Shown one piece after another: positions 54,205 to 64,000 of a stretch of 64,000 nucleotides of DNA; position 1 is the stretch's first letter; each line of letters begins with the position of its first letter. The notes beneath the pieces are model-generated. The model was not told where the DNA came from, searched no databases, and was given only the letters and a program-made list of their open reading frames with translations. Origin of the DNA: Amborella trichopoda (lineage: Eukaryota; Streptophyta; Magnoliopsida; Amborellales; Amborellaceae); the NCBI RefSeq assembly GCF_000471905.2, contig NW_006499776.1:4378150-4442149 (forward strand), written 5' to 3'. The position numbers and the translations under genes are program-made.

Positions 54205-54650
54205 TCAAGAGAGAGAGAGAGAGAGAGGAGAGAAGAAAATGGCTGATACCCTTCGCTAAGGTAACTTTCTCTCTCCTTCCTTCTCTCTTTTCTCCCTCTT
54301 TCTCTCTCCTCCCTCTTTCTCTATCCACTTCTTTCTTTCTCTCTCCTCCTCCTCTCCTTCTCTCTCTTCTCATCCCAATCTCTCTTTCTATCTCTTCTCT
54401 TCTCATCTCTATCTCTCTTTCTCTCTCTTCTCTTCTCATCTCTATCTCTCTTTCTCTCTCTTCTTCTCATCTTTATCTCTCTTTCTCTCTCTTGTTCTCA
54501 TCCCTGTCTCTCCTTCTCTCTCTTCTTCTCATCCCTATCTCTCTTTCTTTATCTTCTCTTCTCATCTCTATCTCTCTCTCTTCTTCTCATCCATATCTCC
54601 CTTTCTCTCTTTTCTTCTCATCTCTATCTCTCTTTCGTCTCTTCATCTAA
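54205..54650 (+). repeat. Purine/pyrimidine hairpin and CT tract, E2 3' LTR
   Basis: Purine run 54209-54240, loop near ggctgatacccttcg, pyrimidine run from 54263 to about 54650. Same order as 27048-27440. Confidence 0.8.
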
Positions 54651-55260
54651 CACAGTCGGTAAAGCCTAACACTGATTGCATCTTCTCTCTCTTCTCGTCT
54701 AACACCGTCGATGAAGCCTAGCACCGACTGCATCAGTTTTGCTCTTTGTCTAACACAGTAGATGAAGCCTAGTGCTAACTGCATCCTCTCTCTCTTCCCA
54801 TCTAACACAGTTGGTGAAACTTAGCGTCGATTGCATCCTCTCTCTCTTCTCCTCCAATACAGTCAATGAAGCTTAACACCGACTGCATCTTCTCTCTCTT
54901 CTCATTGAACGCAGTTGGTGAAGCCTAGCACTGACTACATTCTCTTTCTCTCTTCTCGTCTAACACAGTTAGTAAAGCCTAGCACCTACTGCATCCTCTC
55001 TGCTTTTCGTCTAGCACAGTCGGCGAAGCCTAACACGGACTGCATCTTCTCTCTCTTCTTGTCTAACACAGTCAGTAAAGCTTGGCACCGACGGAATCTT
55101 CTCTCCTTTCTCTGTCAAGCATAGCTTGGCGACACTCAATGCCGACTATGTTACCTCTCTCTTGTTTGTCTAACCCAGTCGGTGATGCTCAGCACCGACT
55201 AAGTCCTCTTCCTTGTCTTTGCCTAATATAGCCAACGACACGTAGCGTCGTCTATGTTTT
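54640..55260 (+). repeat. Hairpin minisatellite, E2 3' LTR
   Basis: Eleven or so units of 50-60 bp as at 27445-28030, for example gtctaacacagtcggtaaag, then cctaacactgattgcatc. Confidence 0.8.
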
Positions 55261-56058
55261 TCTCTCTTCCCTCATATTCTTATTTTTCTTTCTTTCTCTT
55301 CCCACTCCTTCTTTCTTTTCTCTTCTTCTCTTGTCTTACCCTTCTTATGTTTTTTCTTTATGATATCTATTATTTTTGTTAATCTTTTGTTTGATTAAAG
55401 AGGCGTTGAGATTAGCCTAGCATGATAGTCTTGTTGTCTAGTCGTAATGTTGTTGTTCCAGAATTACTATGCCCACTTTATTGCCACAACAGACTAACCA
55501 TCGTGTCTAGCTAGTAAGTATTGGTATTGACATCTAGTAGTAATCTTGTTGAGCCGGTTTGAGTTACCAAGCCCATTTTACAACCACATCAGGCCAATTA
55601 CTCATCAGCTTAGTCACTGTGTTGATCTCCCCGCCTGGTCAAATTCTTCTCTCCCCCATCTTTCTTCTCTCATTCATCTCTTTTTTTTTTTGAATGCCCA
55701 TGTTTGTGTACATTCACCAAAGAGGCATGGTGAGGCTTGTTGACCCACTTGTCTTATAATATTTGCTATATGTGTGTGATTGCATATAACAGGAGAATAC
55801 AATCAAAGGGAGGAGATTTAAAACCAGTTTTATTACTGGGGGGCTTTCTTCGTGATCTTAGAGGGCACCCACGCGAGAGAGCCTGAGTAAGTCATGAACC
55901 CACCTTAAATTCCTCTCTCATCGATTGGTAATACCTGCCCTTGTTTTCGAACGAGGTTCCCGAGAAAGCGATCTTAAAAGTCCCTAGTCTCCCAGAAACC
56001 TGAGATGCGTGCCGCCCGATCATCCAGATCTAGAGGGCGAGTTCGAGGCACCTAGCCT

Positions 56059-56063
56059 GAGGC
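56059..56063. repeat. E2 target-site duplication, right copy (GAGGC)
   Basis: Pairs with GAGGT at 25669-25673. Confidence 0.7.
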
Positions 56064-56234
56064 GTGCGGGGATAGTCCTCTGACAGAGCACGCAATGCTA
56101 ACCTTTGAATGAATCTTGCAGCGATGACCTTTTCAGGTCTTGGGCCTGACTTGGCCCACCCTGGTCTTACTGCCCTCAAGAAGTGGGGACTGGAACGTCA
56201 TTTCTTATTTATCGCGGGCAATTTGCATCGTCGC

Positions 56235-56243
56235 TGGGTATAA
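56235..56243 (+). promoter_or_regulatory. Possible antisense promoter (TATA box)
   Basis: Context gctgggTATAAAacgagg, G/C-rich around it, directed along the plus strand, against E4. Only a sequence resemblance. Confidence 0.35.
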
Positions 56244-57019
56244 AACGAGGAAAAACCCCTTCACTATTTTACCGAAGGGTAAAATAGTTTTTAGAGAGAG
56301 AGAGTCAGAGCCTTTGCCAAGGGACTTTCCGGCAGAAACTTTCCCTCTAAAACTTGCACAGATAGGCCCTTAGAAGTTGTTTTGGGGAGCTTCAGAAAGT
56401 GCGAAGCTTCGCAGGGTGATTGGGAACACTTTTCGACCAGCACCGAAGCTTTTTGAGCAAGGAAGAGGGCTTCTCAAGGCCTTAGCAGGGCCCTAGCAGA
56501 GGTGCCCTACTGGGTTCGAGTGCTCCTCCGGTTGTTCTGCTGCTGAGGAGGTCGCAGAGAGTTCAGAGGGATCTGTCAGTCCTCTGGTTGTTAGAGGAGA
56601 AAGAAAAGGGGCTGCATTACCGAAAACTCAATGGAATTTCGGTGTGCTTTAGTGAACTGCTGAAGTGGGAAACTAGGGGGAAGGGAAGATCTGCAGGGTT
56701 GCAGGGAAGTCTTCTGGGGACTTTCGGTGGTTTTTTATTACGCCAATAACCAGTAGAAGGCGGGCAATGGTTTTCTGGTGGGAGGAAGTGGATTCCTGGT
56801 GGAGAGGAGAAACACCGGTAGGGGAAAGAACAGGGTCAGACGACATTTTACGTATGACAGAGGAGTGTTTCTGGCTAAATCCGAAGGGTTGCGGAGGACA
56901 TGAAAGGTCGCGAGAAGGTGGATGGTCACCGCGGCAGGTAGCTCAGAAAATCGAGGAAGTAGAAGGGTTAAATGTCGTTCCAGAATTGAGGATGGTGGGA
57001 ACCGAGGTATGACAAGGAC

Positions 57020-57478
57020 ATGCACCATATTAAGTCGTATGCGGCACCACCTTTGAGCATCCCTAGACCATGTACGGCGATAGCCATGTTTAGGAGTATG
57101 TTGGTCGCGGCGATGGTCTCGCACAGCGTTGGTTTTCTCGTGGTGATGGTAGAACACAACATTGCGTTGTGCATGGCGATGACTGCGCACGTTGTTAAGT
57201 TGCACGCAGCGATGACCCTGGATGGCGATATGTCGCTGGGGTCAAGAGTGATGGCAAACAAGGAGACCCTGCCGTTGCTGTTTGTTGGAGGCCAAGTCCT
57301 CCTGCACAACCGTGAAGTCCATGTTGTTCTGTCGAAGGGAGTCCATTGTGAACCGGGTATGCTCTCCCTCATAAGCCAGTTCCTTGCCAGAGAAGTCTAT
57401 CTTGTATGTTTGACATACTCGTCAAATGAATTAAAGCTGACTTCTCTGAGCAGTCTTGCGTCTTCTTCTGACCTGTAA
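57020..57478 (+). CDS. Open frame of unknown status, antisense to E4
   Basis: 152 codons from a plus-strand frame, hydrophobic (many Met, Val, Leu, Ala) with repeated short blocks such as IAMFRSMLVAAM and IALCMAMTAHVV that come from gcgatgg-type repeats in the DNA. No domain recognised. Its place between pol and 3' LTR and its antisense direction are where Tat-lineage elements can have extra ORFs, but the repeat origin makes chance equally likely. Confidence 0.25.
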   Translation: MHHIKSYAAPPLSIPRPCTAIAMFRSMLVAAMVSHSVGFLVVMVEHNIALCMAMTAHVVKLHAAMTLDGDMSLGSRVMANKETLPLLFVGGQVLLHNREVHVVLSKGVHCEPGMLSLISQFLAREVYLVCLTYSSNELKLTSLSSLASSSDL

Positions 57479-57735
57479 CCATCCTCTTCGGTGGTGATGA
57501 AGCTGTCTTCTCCAAGTGGTTTTGCTTCTTCTTCATAAGGAGAGCCTTTCTTTCATGGGTATGATTCTTCTTCTTGAGGAGAGTGTTTCTTTTTGGTCTG
57601 TAGCTATCCTCTTATCCTCAAATGCAAGAGCTTTGTAACTTCCCTAGTAATGGGCCTTTGATTGTAACTTGTAACTCTTTTTTAATGCGATGAAAAAAAA
57701 ATGACCTTCTTTTGAAGCGGCTTAGTGTTCTTGTT

Positions 57736-58780
57736 TTTCATTTCCCGCTTTTTCTTGCTGCACATACCGCCCTTTTAGGGATACGTCAAGGATAATACTT
57801 CTTCAGGTATCATCCATTGATAGGGGAATCGCCTCTCCTCCATTCGAGTTTGTCAGTACATAGGCCCCATTTGGCATGACCTTTTTTACTATGAACAGAC
57901 CTTCTCATTTGGACTCGAATTTTCCTTTACGGTGCCTGTGCATGACAATTGGTATCTTGACTGCTAAGACCAAATCCCCACAAGAGAATGAGTGAACCTT
58001 GACAGATTTGTCAAAGGCTCTCTTCATTCTGCCTTGATTGAGCTCGAGTTTCTGCTGGGCCTCTAGTCTCTTTTCATCAAAGGTATTTGAACCTTGAGGG
58101 GTAGGACTGCCTCACCTTCATAGACCAAGGAATAAGGAGTGGAGTTTGTAGCATTCCGAGTATTGGTGCGATAAGCCCATAGAGCTTCAGGCAGTTTCTT
58201 GTGTCAATTCTTCTTTGATTTTGAAACTGACTTCCGGAGTACCCCGCACAAGTTTTGTTGAACGCCTCAGCCAATCCGTTGGCTCGATGGTAGTACATAG
58301 TCAAGTACTTCCACTCGAAGCCGAACTAGTTGACCAGGCGATCAACATGATGGCTTCTGAATTGGGGACCATTATCAAAGATTATTCGATCCAGAACTTT
58401 GAATCGGTAGATGATTGGATGACGCACGAAGTTGGCTACCGCATTCCCTGAAACTTGCTTGAGAGGGATCGCTTCAACCCACTTGGAAAAGTAGGCTGTT
58501 GCCGCCAGGATGAAGGCATGGCCCAAGGCAGAAGGGGTAGCGAAGGATCCTACAATGTCCATACCCCATTGGGAAAAGGGCCACGATGTCACTGTAGGGT
58601 GGAGAGGCTCTGGGGGTTGATGAAAGAAGCTTGAGAGGATCTGGCACACTTGACATCTTTTAGCATAGTTTTGGGCATCAGCCACCATGGAAGGCCAGTA
58701 ATAGCCAAGTCTGCATATACTCTCGTAGAGCTTAGGGCCGGACTGATACAGCTCACAGATACCCGAGTGCACTTCTTCGA
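57736..58780 (-). pseudogene. E4 integrase, catalytic triad present
   Basis: Minus strand. Finger: HSGICELYQSG ... CQVCQ (58640-58772; second His is Tyr). Core: GMDIVGSF (Asp, 58550-58568), FDNGPQF (Asp, 58359-58380) and LAEAFNK (Glu, 58257-58278). The C-terminal part is NGGEAIPLSM and KGRYVQQEKAGNEKQEH near 57735-57850. Frameshifts near 58320 and further on, so no single frame, but this is the most complete Ogre-type integrase of the window. Confidence 0.85.
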
Positions 58781-59212
58781 GTACTTTGCTTGCCTCTTGT
58801 GTATCGATCCATCTGAGGAGAATTCTATCAAATGACCGACGAAGAGGACATCTTCATCGAGAGGGGTGTACTTGGTAGACATTCATCGTATGTCTTTGCG
58901 TTCTGCTCTATCTTAAGGTAGCCTTCCATGCTTTATGAAGTCCATGATAGGCTCCCTCCAGTCCTCTACTTGTTCAACCTCTGAACATATTAGGTCGAAG
59001 AATTAGGGCTCCCGCTCCTTGTCCTTCGATCCTTTTCCTTGGGACATTTCTTTCTCTGCCTCAACGACATCCTTAGCTGCGAGGAGTGCCCCGAATGGGT
59101 CAGGCAGGCATTTAGGGAAGATATCCCTCTCATCATTTGCGTCAACTTCGGCTCTTAAGTCAACATGTCTCCATTCGGTTACCCAGACTAGAGTGAGCCC
59201 TGATGAAGACAA
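58781..59212 (-). pseudogene. E4 linker between second RNase H and integrase
   Basis: Minus-strand frames 58589-58882 (MSTKYTPLDEDVLFV) and 59003-59212 (TEWRHVDLRAEVDANDERD; DPFGALLAAKDVVEAEKEM). Matches E1 2160-2600. No catalytic motif. Confidence 0.6.
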
Positions 59213-59400
59213 TTAAATGGTGGCACCGAGCTTCAAGAGTGTGCCTTCTAGGGATATGACATAGGGAGAAATCATCAAACCATACCATGTAGGAGTTGGT
59301 CGTGTCATGATAAGGCTTGAGGGTGTGTTTCATTACGTCATAAATCCCCTTCAGTAGCTGAATGACCAGTTCAGAGTCGTCGAAGATGTTCAGGCGACTT
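59213..59400 (-). pseudogene. E4 second RNase H, C-terminal half
   Basis: FDDSELVIQLLKGIYDVMKH and FSLCHIPRR are readable (Asp of DDSE kept). The first half, the RT-RNase H, RT and the Gag-Pol linker are missing: at about 59400 the sequence jumps into Gag (NMIQLSEANTMKS), a deletion of several kb compared with E1. Confidence 0.7.
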
Positions 59401-60193
59401 CATAGTATTGGCCTCCGACAATTGTATCATGTTCTGTTCTAGCAGCAGTCGAAGTAGTGCAGGTGTCCACTCTGTGTCGAAGGGGTAAACCTTATTCTGG
59501 TGTTAGACCCAGTAGTCGTTTCGCCTAGAATTTTTAGGAGCCGGGACATTGTTGTAAGACTGCTGCTTACCCCCGGCCCGAGAAGCCTGTGCCTTGAAAA
59601 GGTCCAAGGTTTGATGAATCGCACCCTTAGTGCCTGCAACGGTGACTACCGCGCTGATCACTGCCTTTTGGTTGCCCCGACTGTTGGAGCAAGAGTTAGA
59701 GCTAGCAGGTTGCTGATGAGGGATGCAGTAATGATTGAATAATCCCTGAATACGAATTTCCTTGAAGATGAGCTCTAGCATGGAGGGTGGATTGGATGCC
59801 TCGACATGTAGATTGATCTTGAGAAGAATGTTCTGTACACCGATCTGGACCGCTTCCTTCTCAGTCATGAGAGTAGCATGGAAGGTTGTCAACTCTCTCC
59901 AGCAAGTGATGAGCTTGTCAACCGGCTCACCAGGGTCTTGAATTAGGCTGAGGAGTTCGATGGTATCCACGCTCCTTTGGACTTCGCATTGGTAGTACAA
60001 CTGCTCCATCTCTTGCCACGTGTGTACCGAGTTGGGAGGCAGTCGAGCATATAACTGGAAGGCTGACCCTTCAAGAGTTTCGACGAACTGGCATAGTAGG
60101 AGTCATCCGTCAGTTGCTATCTCTCGAAAGGCTGCCTGAAAGTGAGCAATATTTTGGTACGGAGACGTAGTACCATTGAACAGGGGGAGCTTC
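59401..60193 (-). pseudogene. E4 Gag core, cut by E5
   Basis: Frame 59503-60009 (168 codons) reads MEQLYYQCEVQRSVDTIELL, DKLITCWRELTTFHATLMTE, EKEAVQIGVQNIL and PPSMLELIFKEIRIQGL: the Gag core. Upstream, 60150-60190 encodes the end of KLPLFNGTTSP, interrupted exactly there by the E5 LTR. To the left it joins the RNase H remnant. Confidence 0.8.
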
Positions 60194-61571
60194 TGTTGGA
60201 ACATATTTTTCAGCACCTTGGTCCCTGACAGGAAGCAGGTCAATAAAGCCTACAAAACAATGGAAATTCTTGATAGTGTCAGAATGGCCCCTGAATTGGT
60301 CAAAGATGTTCATAAGCACTTCAAAAGACCACCTGCCAAGTTTCATGGCGATCAGACATGTCTAAGGCAATGAACATAAAGAAAAACTTTCAGCGAAATC
60401 GGTCTCTAGCACCTTGAAATGGACCCTGTAACTAGAGTCATACTTTTGGCACGTCAAACAGCTATGAGACCACTGCCATTAGATATGGCAAGGTTGAAAA
60501 CCCCTATAGGTCAAGTTTCGATTTAATCGGGCACTCCAAGACAAAGTTATAAGTAAAATACCGATAAGGGGTAGGCCGCACACTATTCCCATGTGGCCTC
60601 ACTCCATCAAAACATCATTAAAGGTGGTTGTTTTTACATTCACGGGCAGTCACTTTCGGGGCCTATATCTCACTCGTTCCAAGTTGGATAGTTCGTCTCA
60701 TCAAGACGAGCAATTCAATATGTGGTACGGACCTTGACGACGCCCTAGCACAGAGAAAAACTAAATGAAAGTGATCCGTGAAGGAAGTTACATAAAATTA
60801 AGCAGCAGCATGCCTCGTTCGAGCAGCCTTATCATGAAGCTCGCATACCGGATCGACACGAAACCAATTGCATTATGTGCGTAAGATTCGAGGCTATCTC
60901 TGGTCTGAACCTCGTGTAAAATGAATGGTTGGATTTCACACACGAAGGCATCAAAACTTCTATAAATTCTGGCAGGCGGATATCAAGATTTCGGCTAAAA
61001 ACACAAGACAACCAAATCTAAATCTGGACACGAAATGAAGCTACATTTATTGCAACGTGATAGTGACGACATGCTTAGTGTGATTCAATGAAGACGTCAT
61101 GAAGAAACATCAAGGAACAAGCACACAATCGATATGAAGATTTCAAGATTCATCCAAAATTCAAGTCTCATGATCATGGCTCAAAAACATGATTCATGGC
61201 TCGAAGTTGTTATCAAAATGATCGCCATATCAAGCCCTACAAGAAAACAATAATCTTTCGATCAAACGGGCATCAGAACGACCCCGGGTCAGCCACGGAA
61301 GATCACGCAAGTTCTCAAGCAAAGGCAGCGACTATTCTGAAATTCCACACATTGTTAAGCAAGGGCAAAACAATCCTTTTGTACCCATTTTTAAAATTTT
61401 TTTGAATTCAATAAATTGTAATTATCTTCAATTCTAGGTAGTTTTTGGGCGTATACCCATGTTTTAACCCAATTTGATATAAACAGGCAATGCTTAATTT
61501 TACAAAGGGGGGATTCATTCTTCTTTGATCAATCAATAAAATTCTTCTTTGCTTGAGTCTGTGGGTATGAC

Positions 61572-61820
61572 TTGGAGAGTGAGAGAGGAGAGAGAAGAAA
61601 AGGGTCGATACCCTTCGAGTTGATAACTTTCTCTCTCCTCCTCTCTTTCTCTCTCCTCTCTTTCTCTCTCCTCTTTTTCTCTCTCTTACCCTTTTTCTAT
61701 CCCCTCCCCTCTTTCTCTCTCCTCCCCTTTTATCGTCTCGAATTCTTTTGTCTCTCTTCTCATCTTTATCTCTTCTTTTCTCTCTTCTTATCTCTATCTC
61801 TCTTTTCTCTATCCTCTTCT
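61572..61820 (+). repeat. Purine/pyrimidine hairpin and CT tract in E5 LTR
   Basis: Purine run 61574-61600, perfect stem AAGGGT-CGAT-ACCCTT, then pyrimidine run from 61628. Best-preserved copy of this structure. Confidence 0.85.
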
Positions 61821-62165
61821 TTCATTCCCAACTTCGAGTGGGGTTTTCTCTCTCCTCCTCATTCATCCCCAGCTCCAGGTGGTGTTTTCTCTCTCCTCTT
61901 CTTTCATTCCTAATGCTAGGTGAATTTCTCTCTCCTCTTCTTTCATTCCTAATATCGAGTGAGATTTTCTCTCTCCTCTTTCATTCTCAACGCCGAGTAG
62001 GGTTTTCTCTATACTATTCTTTCATTCCCAATGCCAAGTGGGGTTTTCTCTCTCCTCTTCTTTCATTCCCAGTGTCGGGTGGGGTTTTCTCTCTCCTCTT
62101 CTTTCATTTTCAATGTCAAGTGGGGTTTTCTCTCTCCTCTTCTTTCATTCCCAGCATCGATTGGA
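61821..62165 (+). repeat. Tandem repeat, about 40 bp x 9, only in E5
   Basis: Units ttcattcccaacgccgagtggggttttctctctcctcttc, starting near 61821, 61861, 61902, 61942, 61980, 62021, 62061, 62101 and 62142. Not present in the other LTRs. Confidence 0.88.
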
Positions 62166-62590
62166 TTTTTCTCTCTACTCGTCTATCGCAGTTGGTGAAG
62201 CCTAGAGCCGGCTAGATTCTCTCTCTGCTCTTTTGTCACAGTCGGTGAAGCCTAGTACCAGCTAGATTTTTCTCTCTTCTCTTCTGTCATATTCGGTGAA
62301 GCCTAGAGTCAGCTAGATTTCTCTCTTCTCTTCTGTCACAGTAGGTGAAGCCTAGCGCTGGCTGAATTTCTCTCTCTTATTTCTCTTACTTCACAATCGA
62401 TGCAAACCAAGCGTCGGCTGGGTCTCTCCCTTTCTTCTCTTTGAGCACAGTCAGCGAAGCCTAGCGCCGAATATGTCCTCTCTCTCTTCTCCTCTATATA
62501 ATACAGCCAGTGAAGCCTAGTGCCGATTGCATTTTTTCTCTCTTCCGTCAAAAACACTCGATAATGCTTAGTGCCGACTGCATCTTCCTT
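62166..62590 (+). repeat. Hairpin minisatellite in E5 LTR
   Basis: About seven units of 60 bp with cacagtcggtgaagcctag and a right arm like ccggctagattc. Arms are less complementary than in E2. Confidence 0.75.
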
Positions 62591-63391
62591 CCCTCTCTCT
62601 CTCTTATCCTCTTGTCGCTCACACTCTTCTCTTCCTTTCTTCTCCCTCCTTCTTTCTGTTCCCTTCTTCTCTTATTTCATTTCTTATTCTTTCCTCACAA
62701 TCATCATTCTGCTTCTTTCTCGTTCGATTAAGAGGGCTTGAGGTTAGCCTCTCATGGTAGTCTTGTCGTCTAGCCGTTATGTTGTTGTGTCAGGATTACT
62801 TGGCCCACATTATTGCCACAACAGACTGACCATCGTGTCGAGCTAGTCGGTACTGGTAATGACGTCTAGTAGTAACCCTGTGAGCCGGTCTTAGTTATCG
62901 AGCCTGTTTTGCTAGCACATCAGGTCAATTCTTTACTAGCTTAGTCACCACTTTGATCCTCTTGCTCAGTCGAATTCTTCTCTCCCCCCGTCTTTCTTCT
63001 CTTCTTCTTTTTGAATGCGCATGCTTGTGTACGTTCATCAAAGCAGAAAAGGGTGAGGTCTAGCCCACCTATCTTATAACATTTGCCATATATGTGTGTG
63101 ATTGCAGAAAACAAGAAGAATACAAGTCAAGGGAGGCGATTCTGAACCAATTTTATTACTAGGGGGCTTTCTTCATGATCGAAGATAGCATCTACGCTAG
63201 CCAGCACGAGTAAGTCCCGAAGCCACCTTAAATTCTTCTCTCACCTGTTGGTAACACCTGCCCCCGTTCTCGAATGAGGTTCCCGAGAGAGCGATCTCAA
63301 AAATGTCCCCCGTCTTTCCTCAAAATCGGAGACACATGCCATCCAATCCCCAAGAGGATTTGGAGGGCGAGATCGCGACACCTAACCAGCT

Positions 63392-63410
63392 TGGTGACTC
63401 CACTAGGGAT
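63392..63410 (+). promoter_or_regulatory. E5 primer-binding site
   Basis: TGGTGACTCCACTAGGGAT, three bases after the LTR end; two C-to-T type and one further change against E1. Confidence 0.8.
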
Positions 63411-64000
63411 TTACTACTCCTTAGTCGGATCATTCTTGTTTGGCGGCTTTCATTATCTTGTTCTTGTTCGGTTCCTTCTTTTATTATCTGCTTTCATTAT
63501 CTTCTCACATTTTATTATGGCTTGCGGGTTCTGTAACCCATTTATCCAGATCGGGGATTTTTTTATCCCCGTATTCGAGAGTGTCCCTAGGTAACAAGTC
63601 CCTTCAACTTTGTTCCTAACTATCCTTTTGAGCAAAGACCCCTTGTCTAGCTCCCAGATCTTAACCTGGACCGGTGTGAGGTGGGACATAAAAATCCTTC
63701 ACTCCCCATCCCCTAGCCTTGGTGGAAACTCCACAAAGGCGCCTTGCATTTGCAGCACCTCTGTTGCCCCACACAGCATGCACCCAGCCAGTGGCAAGTC
63801 ACTTGCCGGTCTTGTTCCTGAGGTATGCCGGAAGGCTGCCCAGTCCCTTTCTACCAGATGCAAACAATTGACCATTTCTTCTGTTGGTCACCTTAAGGCT
63901 ACCCCCTACATTTCTTCACCATTGGTCTCTACATCTAGAGGCTCTACACATCAAGGCGGAAACCCCACAGTCTCCACCCCTCACACACACCGCAAGGCTC
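63411..64000 (+). pseudogene. E5 leader and Gag N-terminal region, runs off window
   Basis: Leader to about 63674, then the conserved GTG start (gtgaggtgggac, 63675) and a frame that stays open to the end of the window, with HSPSPSLGG, APHSMHPASGKSLAGL and EVCRKAAQSL. It matches E1 8066-8455 and E2 29091-29479. The rest of E5 lies to the right. Confidence 0.7.

Larger units (their letters stand above)
25674..56058 (+). mobile_element. E2: Ogre-type, pol-less LTR element with nested insertions
   Basis: 5' LTR 25674-28808 and 3' LTR 52794-56058 have the same orientation, similar sequence and matching ends, and are flanked by GAGGT/GAGGC. Between them are a primer site, Gag, the acidic linker, an antisense PMD ORF and a long 3' region that contains a LINE with two further insertions. 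Without the LINE complex the element is about 14 kb. No RT, RNase H or integrase of its own is present, so it would have needed enzymes from a relative such as E1 or E4. Confidence 0.75.
52794..56058 (+). mobile_element. E2 3' LTR, 3,265 bp
   Basis: Starts TGTTTGAACGCATTTTTC and ends CACCTAGCCT (5' LTR end: CACCTAACCA). AATAAA 54165-54170, GA/CT hairpin about 54205-54300, CT tract to 54650, hairpin array 54640-55260, unique end. Clearly diverged from the 5' LTR. Confidence 0.88.
56064..57735 (-). other. E4 3' non-coding region, second part
   Basis: Lies between E2 and the end of the E4 integrase. Continues the gaggcgtgcggcgatgacc-type repeats of 25500-25668. On the strand antisense to E4 (plus) there are a TATA-like box (56235-56243), a purine stretch, a 152-codon open frame (57020-57478) and an A9 run at 57691. 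No protein family recognised. Confidence 0.5.
60194..63388 (+). mobile_element. E5 5' LTR (Ogre type), 3,195 bp
   Basis: Starts TGTTGGAACATATTTTTC inside the E4 Gag, ends CACCTAACCA. Left flank GCTTC (60189-60193) is the expected target duplication; its partner is outside. TATA-like GATATAAA (61476-61483), AATAAA (61535-61540), palindrome AAAAGGGTCGATACCCTT (61597-61614), CT tract, then two repeat arrays. Confidence 0.88.

Noticed and set aside
56738..57372. Minus-strand frames of 155 and 134 codons
   Set aside because: They overlap each other and the plus-strand frame 57020-57478 in repeat-derived DNA; no recognisable protein.
57691..57699. Poly-A tail of a processed retrogene
   Set aside because: Only nine A, no target duplication or spliced gene upstream; kept only as part of a weak antisense-unit hypothesis.

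Overview
This window looks like gene-free, repeat-packed nuclear DNA of a flowering plant. I see no host gene, rRNA, tRNA, CRISPR array or bacterial-style operon. Almost everything is retrotransposon: large Ty3/gypsy elements of the Ogre/Tat type (LTRs about 2.4-3.3 kb, a primer-binding site of the TGGCGACTCCACTGGGGAC kind, a CHHC zinc finger in Gag, a second RNase H after RT-RNase H), a Tekay/Del-like chromovirus, a plant L1-type LINE, solo LTRs, and a plant mobile domain (PMD) ORF in antisense inside one element. All coding regions carry stops or frameshifts. The species cannot be named from the sequence.

Left part (1-18,118). A minus-strand Ogre-type LTR (1-1,649, called E0) interrupts the integrase of a minus-strand Ogre-type element E1 (pol and gag 1,650-8,683, primer site 8,684-8,702, 5' LTR 8,707-11,075). 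Next come an RNase H scrap (11,076-11,640) and a diverged plus-strand LTR start (11,845-about 12,330). A Tekay-type LTR fragment (12,395-13,462 and 16,758-17,348) is split by an Ogre solo LTR (13,463-16,757, target duplication GAGGC). A deleted and partly inverted Ogre pol scrap, E3, fills 17,349-18,118.

Central nest (18,119-60,193). Target-site duplications and re-joining frames give an order of insertion. Element F (minus, 3' LTR 18,119-19,553) lies in E3. E4 (minus, Ogre type; 3' LTR 20,003-22,596, 3' non-coding region 22,597-25,673 plus 56,064-57,735, integrase and gag 57,736-60,193) lies in F. E2 (plus, Ogre type, 25,674-56,058, duplication GAGGT/GAGGC) lies in E4. E2 holds a LINE (about 36,220-52,093 plus a 3' duplication). 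The LINE in turn holds a full-length Tekay-like element (37,947-48,932, duplication AGAAC) and a solo LTR (49,176-51,874, duplication ATTGT). On the right, a plus-strand Ogre-type element E5 begins at 60,194 inside the gag of E4 and runs off the window.

E2 has gag but no recognisable protease, RT or integrase. Where pol should be it has an antisense PMD ORF, so it looks like a non-autonomous relative of E1 and E4. The Ogre-type LTRs share an unusual architecture: TATA box, about 60 bp, AATAAA, then a very long U5 with a purine/pyrimidine hairpin and an array of short hairpin-forming repeats. Three elements also share a hairpin just upstream of the 3' LTR whose stem sequence changes while pairing is kept. 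These structured non-coding parts, the antisense PMD and the depth of nesting are the most interesting content. Coordinates of diverged boundaries marked 'about' are estimates by eye.
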